Positions 6,423 to 6,890 of a stretch of 6,890 nt of DNA are shown piece by piece. The DNA lies in assembly GCA_002362595.1 (NCBI GenBank), contig DEUO01000065.1:1-6890 (forward strand). The letters are read 5' to 3'. The stretch comes from Caryophanales bacterium UBA3260. Its GTDB lineage: Bacteria; Bacillota_I; Bacilli_A; RF39; UBA660. The first letter of the stretch is position 1. Each line of letters opens with the position of its first letter. Both the position numbers and the translations under genes were made by a program. The notes beneath the pieces are model-generated. The model was given only the letters and a program-made list of their open reading frames with translations. It was not told where the DNA came from and ran no database searches.

Positions 6423-6890
6423 ATGATGAATGCTTATATAAAAGATAAGATTGCTAAAGTAGTTAAATCGTTAAAAGTAAAAAGTTCTGAGTTAATATCT
6501 TCTTATGAAGAGGGATATATAGGTAAGAAAGTTTATAGAGTTACTTTAAATGATGGTAGTACACGTATATGTGAACAAATAACTAAAAATAAAAGTAATG
6601 GTGATGCAGTTGTTATCATTCCAATTACTTTAGATGGTAATTTTGTAATGATAATAGAATCGCGTCCTAATACTTTGGGAACTGTTGCTTTAGAATTTCC
6701 AGCAGGAATGGTAGATAAAGGTGAAAATTTTGAGACTGCTGCTAAAAGAGAATTACTTGAAGAGACAGGATATGCAGCAACAGAAATATATGAATTAGAA
6801 AGTCACTATCAAGATCAGGGATGTAGTAAAGCGATTATTAAAACATATGTAGCATTAGGATGTCGTAAATTACAAGAGAAGAATCTTGAT
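6423..6890 (+). CDS. Nudix hydrolase, ADP-ribose pyrophosphatase-like, N-terminal part
   Basis: There are 156 codons, open to the window end. A perfect Nudix box G-x5-E-x7-REL-x-EE-x-G-Y spans residues 95-117 (GMVDKGE ... RELLEETGY), preceded by the strand motif LEFPAGMVD typical of ADP-ribose and sugar-nucleotide pyrophosphatases. After the box, HYQDQGCS stands where classic ADP-ribose pyrophosphatases have a proline-containing SPG motif, so the substrate is not certain. Residues 1-60 form the usual N-terminal sheet region. GGAG (6414-6417) serves either ATG 6423 or ATG 6426, which are adjacent; spacing of 5 or 8 bases cannot decide between them. It is third in the pncA-pncB operon, so a role in NAD turnover, hydrolysing ADP-ribose or a dinucleotide, is reasonable. 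The missing C-terminus is supplied exactly and in frame by the fragment at 1-147 if the ends are joined, giving 204 residues. Confidence 0.9.
   Translation, partial: MMNAYIKDKIAKVVKSLKVKSSELISSYEEGYIGKKVYRVTLNDGSTRICEQITKNKSNGDAVVIIPITLDGNFVMIIESRPNTLGTVALEFPAGMVDKGENFETAAKRELLEETGYAATEIYELESHYQDQGCSKAIIKTYVALGCRKLQEKNLD

Noticed and set aside
1..6890. CRISPR array, tRNA or rRNA gene, transposase, phage or defence genes, recoded UGA
   Set aside because: No regularly spaced repeats, cloverleaf, ribosomal sequence, mobile-element protein or in-frame TGA was found on reading both strands.

Overview
The window is low-GC, roughly 70% A+T by eye. Coding is dense and uses the standard genetic code: tryptophan is TGG and no in-frame TGA was seen. 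Shine-Dalgarno sites (GGAG, AAGGAG) are clear, and promoters of the TTGACA-17-TATAAT type precede several genes. AGA arginine and TTA leucine codons dominate. One protein is a lipobox lipoprotein. Together this suggests a low-GC Bacillota or related Bacilli-like bacterium; I cannot place it further.

Layout. Positions 1-147 hold the C-terminal 48 codons of a probable Nudix hydrolase, whose stop codon overlaps the start of nadE (147-2063, glutamine-dependent NAD+ synthetase) by one base. A hairpin-T-run terminator follows. Next come a promoter and a small bacterial PH-domain protein (2156-2599). A very good extended -10 promoter (2611-2639) then drives a yybP-ykoY-type (Mn2+) riboswitch with a terminator overlapping its P1 stem. 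A second, look-alike terminator follows, and then an unassigned His-rich lipoprotein (2872-3672). A 22-bp palindromic bidirectional terminator separates this from a convergent ASCH-domain gene (3696-4091, minus). From 4161 a strong promoter and a leader bounded by 13-bp inverted repeats precede pncA (4311-4919), pncB (4921-6399) and the N-terminal 156 codons of a Nudix hydrolase (6423 to the window end).

Function. PncA converts nicotinamide to nicotinate, PncB converts nicotinate to NaMN, and NadE amidates NaAD to NAD+. The Nudix protein probably hydrolyses ADP-ribose or a related nucleotide. The intermediate enzyme NadD is not in the window.

The most striking structural observation is that the two window ends fit together. 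The last in-frame codon (6888-6890) and the first (1-3) join without gap or frameshift into one 204-residue Nudix protein of normal architecture. The joined order would be promoter-pncA-pncB-nudix-nadE-terminator, one coherent NAD operon. The window may therefore be a circularly permuted closed contig, or one unit of a tandem array. Two flanking Nudix paralogs remain possible. The second notable point is a manganese-type riboswitch next to a His-rich lipoprotein instead of a recognisable Mn exporter.
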